Shown here piece after piece: positions 59,953 through 64,000 of a DNA stretch of 64,000 bases. Made by a program: the position numbers and the translations under genes. The DNA is taken from the NCBI GenBank assembly GCA_963930655.1, contig OZ005608.1, positions 10,788,001-10,852,000 on the forward strand, read 5' to 3'. The notes under the pieces were generated by a model that worked only from the letters and a program-made list of their open reading frames with translations, was not told the origin of the DNA and made no database searches. Origin of the DNA: Myrica gale (lineage: Eukaryota; Streptophyta; Magnoliopsida; Fagales; Myricaceae). The stretch's first letter is position 1. Each line of letters begins with the position of its first letter.

Positions 59953-61156
59953 ATGTGCTCCTCTTCCTTTTCCTCACTTCTCTTCTTCCCGTCTCACAAC
60001 CCCTCACTCTTAGTTAGACGTCGTATTGCCCCGTCATTTCTCCGCAACCCCAGGTCTGCAATTACTGTACCTAGCCCGCGTCTCTATGCCTCACTGACCG
60101 AGAGCAATCTCGAGCTCTCGTGGTCCTCTCCGGATCAGTTTGCGAACTCCGAGTATGGCGGTTGGGCAATCGTTGACTCTTCGGTGCACAAGAAGAAGAC
60201 AGGTCCAATTCCGCTCCTTTTCCTATTTTTCCTGAAAATGTATCTTTTTTCTGTTTTCCAAATTGAGGTATTTTTATATGCAGGCTTGCCTACGCTTGTG
60301 ATTGGCGGAATTGGGACCTCACTGGCTGTTCTACTCGCTGCCATTGCTTACTTCTCTCTATCAAGCGGAGGTTTTAACTCGTATACTAGTGAATTGTAGT
60401 TGATTTTGCAACCTTTGTTGCTACTTTGGAAGTTATTAATGCTTTCCCCCTTGTTTAGATAACTGGGTGTCTGCAGATTTGATTGCTTACATTTTTGTTC
60501 TCATTTATTAATTTACGGAGGTGGATGTTCGTAGTTGGATGTGATGTTGGCATTTGGAGAATTGGGTATCTAATATAGTTGAATTACTATTTTATATTGG
60601 ATATTTAGAATTTGGGGGCTGAGCATGGTGAAATTATTGTTTTGTAGGCCTCAAGTTTCGGTTCCGTAGTCCATTACATGCTTTTCATGGGATATTAAGT
60701 CCAAGTGGAACCATAGTCGATCAAAGGGAAACTATAGGCATTGCTGCATCAGATAGGAGCTCTGTGGTGGATGATGTGAGCCCAGAAGGTATCCCGCATG
60801 CTACTGGTGACACTGTTACTTCAGGTACATTGAGATCAAATTTCCATAGCGCTTCATATAAGTGTTACCATCTTCATGACTTCAAGAAAGTTATTTGCTT
60901 CTTTTCGAATTGTTTGGCACTTGTAGTGTGTTACTTTCTTACAAGTAAGACTTGCTTTGCTTTTTACACTTTGTTGATCAATATAAGGTATATGCTCTTT
61001 TTTTTTTTTCAAATTCGATGTCCTTTGGGAACGTTCTAACATATGTTCTACCTGAACACACACTCAGCATCTACAGACAACTTTGAACGAATTATAATCC
61101 CTGCTACTGTAGATTCTACTCAAGAGGAAGCTTTGTCAGTTTTGAAGAAACTGAAG
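59953..61156 (+). pseudogene. Captured 5' exons of a plastid SLH-like protein gene
   Basis: Four exons (59953-60202, 60284-60370, 60648-60824, 61068-61156) with AG...GT borders join in phase for 201 codons. The product starts with a Ser/Arg-rich, transit-peptide-like N-terminus (MCSSSFSSLLFFPSHNPSLL), has a GGWAIVD motif, a membrane segment (TLVIGGIGTSLAVLLAAIAY) and ends TQEEALSVLKKLK. This layout resembles plant plastid proteins with S-layer-homology-like domains (At5g23890/At5g52410 type, from memory). The rest of that gene is missing; the sequence then switches to another gene. It lies wholly within CACTA element 2 and is therefore treated as a captured copy. Confidence 0.72.
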
Positions 61157-61286
61157 GTTTGCTTCTTCAAGTATTTTCTGAGTCTTTATGGGTGTAGGAC
61201 ATCTAAATTTCTAACAGACATTGTTTAAATGTTGTTAGGAGCTATATCATTACTGTATTTGAGTCCTGTTACTAGTTCTATGCTAG

Positions 61287-61931
61287 ACCTTTGATGCTGT
61301 TGATGGGAAGCAAGCAAGACGGACAAGCTCCTCAAGTCCATCAGGGGAGCCTTTCGACCATGGCGATATGTTGTTTATCTTTCTTTTCTCCTTGTTAGTT
61401 AAAAATGACTATGGATGAGTAATGTTCTTGTGTTTTCCAATATTTTGCAGGATGTGATGCTCTTGCTTGTTCTGTATGTATCATAATATTTTTTCGTTAT
61501 TTTATAGCCCTTAGATATCCATTATCTCCATAATTTTCCCCAAATATAGTTGGAGGCATTGACTTTTGGGAGCACCATTATGGGTGGAAGACATGCTTTC
61601 TGGCTCTGGGTAATTTCAGCCATTCCATTTTTTGGTGCAACGTGGGAACAGTAAGTTGACTTCAATCACCTGGCTTTCATGTCCCAGGATTTTTTCCTGT
61701 TGGGTGTTTGGGGGGAAAGGTTATAATTGAAATGTCTCATTTCATAGGTTATAATTGAAATGTTATATGACAGTTGTAGATCCTAGAACAATCTCTTAAA
61801 CTTTATTTTTTTGATGAGGTAAAACTTGCCTATCTGTATGTTCATGTTAGTCTGGTAGAGGGAAACTTGTCGCCATCTGTTGCTAATTCCATCTCTTACT
61901 TTCTCCAATAATTTCAGGTATCTCGTGGTTT
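61287..61931 (+). pseudogene. Captured aminoalcohol phosphotransferase exons (AAPT fragment)
   Basis: AAPT enzymes make phosphatidylcholine and phosphatidylethanolamine in the ER. Exon pieces at 61287-61362, 61451-61473, 61550-61650 and a stub at 61918 encode [17 protein letters not shown]...GEPFDHG, then CDALAC, then LTFGSTIMGG and WVISAIPFFGATWE. The CDP-alcohol phosphotransferase signature DG-x2-AR-x8-G-x3-D-x3-D is complete across the first junction. Two residues in [10 protein letters not shown] differ from the usual SPLGELFDHG. The first donor is GC rather than GT (61363-61364). Both the 5' and 3' parts of the source gene are missing. Phases join from the preceding SLH-like exon, so a chimera of 272 residues is possible. 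Confidence 0.88.
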
Positions 61932-62286
61932 AAATGAGGAAGATGGAGGAGGTTGATGTGTAAACTGAGGAAGATTTTAATCCGCCCTTGCTTATTGTGT
62001 TGTATTTGAATATTTTAGTTTGTCCTTGCTTATTGCTATTTTATATTAGAAACTTGTTACTTTTTAGATTACTTGTAGAGTTTCTTGTATTTGTTGTAAA
62101 ACGGTATTAATCAATGTTGAAGTATATTTTGTTTTATTATCCCTTTGTCGTTAAGTTTTTATATCCAATAAATTATAATTATTAAAATAAATTTGTATTA
62201 CCGATTAAAAAAACATGTATAGAAAAATATAGGAAAAAATTAGTAGTGTTTTAAAATGCTAGCAAAAAAAAAAGAAAAACACAAAA

Positions 62287-62568
62287 AAATAAACGCTGGC
62301 ATAGACCCGCGACCGCCGCTAAAAGTCTGTACCAGCGTTTTCACGAAACGCTGAAAAAAAATCAAAATTGCGTTAGGGTCTATAGTGAAGGTCACGACCG
62401 CCGCTATAGACTCGAGTTCTTCACTAGCGGTTGTGAAAACCACCGCGATAGATCTATTGCGACGAAGCTATAGCGGCGGTCGCGACCGCTGTTATAGCCT
62501 ATAACAGCGGTTTTGTGACCTTTAGCAGCGGTTTCAGACAACGGGTAAAAGTCATATGTTTTGTAGTG
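62287..62568. repeat. CACTA-2 right subterminal repeats
   Basis: An AACGCTGG...CCAGCGTT stem like that of element 1 (here with GCATAGAC on one side, so less perfect), followed by TAGCGGCGGTC-type motifs and the terminus TTTTGTAGTG. Confidence 0.8.
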
Positions 62569-62571
62569 TAG

Positions 62572-62750
62572 CCAACCATGAGTAAATCTTCAACTTCTAA
62601 AGTCTCGGGAGCTAAACATTTGGCAGCTTTATCTCCTGAAATCGCAGATTCTAACGAAGGGTGTAATTCATGGCTTGGTTGTTTAGATCAGTCAAAAAGT
62701 AGCAATACGAAGCAGAAAAGTTTTTCAAAAGTCACCTTCTAAAGCTAGCC
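62572..62750. other. Short spacer between CACTA-2 and the LINE
   Basis: About 180 bp without recognisable content. Confidence 0.4.
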
Positions 62751-64000
62751 TTTTTTTAACACCAACTCATATTAATCAAAAAGCAAGAAAAACTAAGTCA
62801 CAAAATAAAATAGAGTGCGGAATACAACTAGAATTCAAAAAACCAGATAAATGATCCCTAGTAGCCCAATGCGCCAAAAGATGTGCTTGCTAATTGAGTT
62901 TCCTCGGCACCCAATGAATAGACCAGGCCGATTGAACTAAGAGCAGATGCCGCATAAAGAGAACCGATTTTCCAGCAAGGGGTTTGTGATGTAGTTGTCA
63001 AATCCTCCCAAAGTAGCAAAGAATCAGTCTCGAACAACACCTTCGTTCATTGACGAGAGAGCGCAATTTCCATCGCACGTGCAACTGCCATGGCTTCACC
63101 AAGAAGAGGGTCCATAGCCTTTACTTGCTCCATGTACACAGTACAGAGAGACCTGGAGGAGTCTCGACAATAGACGGCTATGTACGATCCGGTTTAACGT
63201 ATAGCAACGTCAAAATTGATCTTCAAATGGTCAGGTTCAGGAGGAACCCAATAAAGCGCAGGTCTAGAAACCCGCTTCTGCAATGCCACAGAATGCTCAG
63301 AGACACGTCTTGACAGAGAGTGCTGTAAATCAGAAACAAGCACCTCCTTTCCTTCATGAACAACTTGGTTCCGAGAAAACCACACCACATCCATTATCAA
63401 CACTGCATTTAAAATAAAAAGAAGGAAAAGCATGAGAGGAGATGCCAAGCCGAGATTCAACATTGAGAAGAATGGAAATCCAATCTACTGGAGAAGATGC
63501 AGGAATACGGGAAATATCGAGAGGCCAAGAGGACGTGGTCCATAGAAATCTGGTTACTGTGCAACCATGAAACACATGCAACACAGTCTCAATAAATTGC
63601 CCAAAGTGCACGCAAAACAACTGAGAGGCTTCAGCTTCCTCCGGAGATCGAAAGGCAGGGGCACGTACCAGGATAGCTTCAGAAGCAATCTTCCAAAACA
63701 ATAGTTTTAGACGATCTTGCAGAGGAAGACGCCAAAGTATAACCCAGTCTTGTTTTGCCAAAAAAGTTCGAGATGGACGTCTACGATCTTGTGCGGATAA
63801 AACCGCACCTTTGATAGAGAAAACTCCTTTGGGGTCGTGAGTCCAAATAATAACATTAGATAAATGAGGTTTAGGAGGTCTCAACTCCAAAATATTTTCT
63901 ACGGTAACATCCAAGAATAAAGATTGAAGAAGTGGAATATTCCATGGTCCAGTAGTATCCTCCACGAGTTCAGCAACCCAAAGGAGCAGGCAATACTGAT
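62751..64000 (-). mobile_element. LINE (L1-type) 3' end, truncated by the window
   Basis: Read on the minus strand from the right edge. At 63965-63480 is the zinc-binding RVT domain (WTHDPKGVFSIKGAVLS, LFWKIASEAILVRAP). At 63463-62858 is a C-terminal RNase H with interrupting stops (HLKINFDVAIR, GEAMAVARAMEIALS, VLFETDSLLLWE). A 3' UTR follows and ends in an A-run (plus-strand TTTTTTT at 62751). The order zf-RVT then RVT_3-type RNase H is that of plant L1 elements. Stops show it is dead. The reverse transcriptase lies past the right edge. Confidence 0.82.

Larger units (their letters stand above)
58371..62568 (+). mobile_element. CACTA element 2, same family as element 1, with chimeric host cargo
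   Basis: The right end reads CACTACAAAACAT on the reverse strand, the left begins CATTACC, and TAG flanks both sides (58368-58370 and 62569-62571). The left start aligns with an internal stretch of element 1, so the left tip may be truncated and the TAG match could be chance. Shared arms are unmistakable: TCACGTGTTTAAAAAACATT at 58719 against 14279, and AAACTTGTTACTTTTTAGAT at 62050 against 17379. Subterminal TAGCGGCGGT motifs occur at both ends. No transposase is present. The cargo, 59580-61935, comes from two unrelated host genes. Confidence 0.85.

Overview
The window is nuclear DNA from a eudicot plant, probably a woody one (the woody part is inference). Genes are split by GT-AG introns, intergenic DNA is AT-rich, chloroplast and peroxisome proteins carry plant-type targeting signals, and more than half of the sequence is transposable elements. 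Everything here was read by eye; no alignment or expression data were available.

Four host genes are supported. (1) The first coding exon of a SCAMP gene on the minus strand (1630-1686), with the rest of the gene beyond the left edge. (2) Phosphoribulokinase PRK on the plus strand (31869-34540, 5 exons, 410 aa), with all four regulatory cysteines at the expected spacing. (3) PLGG1, the plastid glycolate/glycerate translocator, on the minus strand (43972-50266, 8 exons, 527 aa). (4) A 4-coumarate:CoA ligase-like enzyme on the minus strand (52311-55879, 6 exons, 573 aa) ending in the peroxisomal signal SKL. Splice phases close in frame for genes 2-4. PRK and PLGG1 both serve carbon fixation and photorespiration, but I see no sign that their closeness is functional.

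Mobile DNA from left to right: an 8.6-kb PIF/Harbinger element (3061-11616, TTA target duplication) with both an intact-looking DDE transposase and an intact-looking MYB/SANT ORF1; a degraded MYM-type transposon fragment and small inverted-repeat elements (11.6-13.1 kb); a CACTA element (13873-17853) carrying exon pieces of BCCP and a PAP/fibrillin gene, itself hit by a SINE with a perfect 17-bp target duplication; a Mutator-type MITE with a 9-bp duplication (19281-19501); a 3.46-kb solo LTR (21238-24701); a broken Ty1/copia element (24721-29362); a copia gag remnant (36.4-37.9 kb); a lone CACTA terminus with CGATCGRT-rich subterminal repeats (38709-39500); a Ty3/gypsy pol fragment (40.3-42.2 kb); a TRIM (43120-43513); a second CACTA element of the same family as the first (58371-62568); and the 3' end of a LINE (62751 to the right edge).

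The most striking observation is the pair of related CACTA elements about 40 kb apart that carry pieces of different host genes. In the second, four exons of a plastid SLH-like protein gene are followed on the same strand by exons of an aminoalcohol phosphotransferase gene. All splice phases join, so a spliced transcript could encode a 272-residue chimera that keeps a complete CDP-alcohol phosphotransferase signature. This looks like a transposon-assembled candidate gene; whether it is expressed is unknown.
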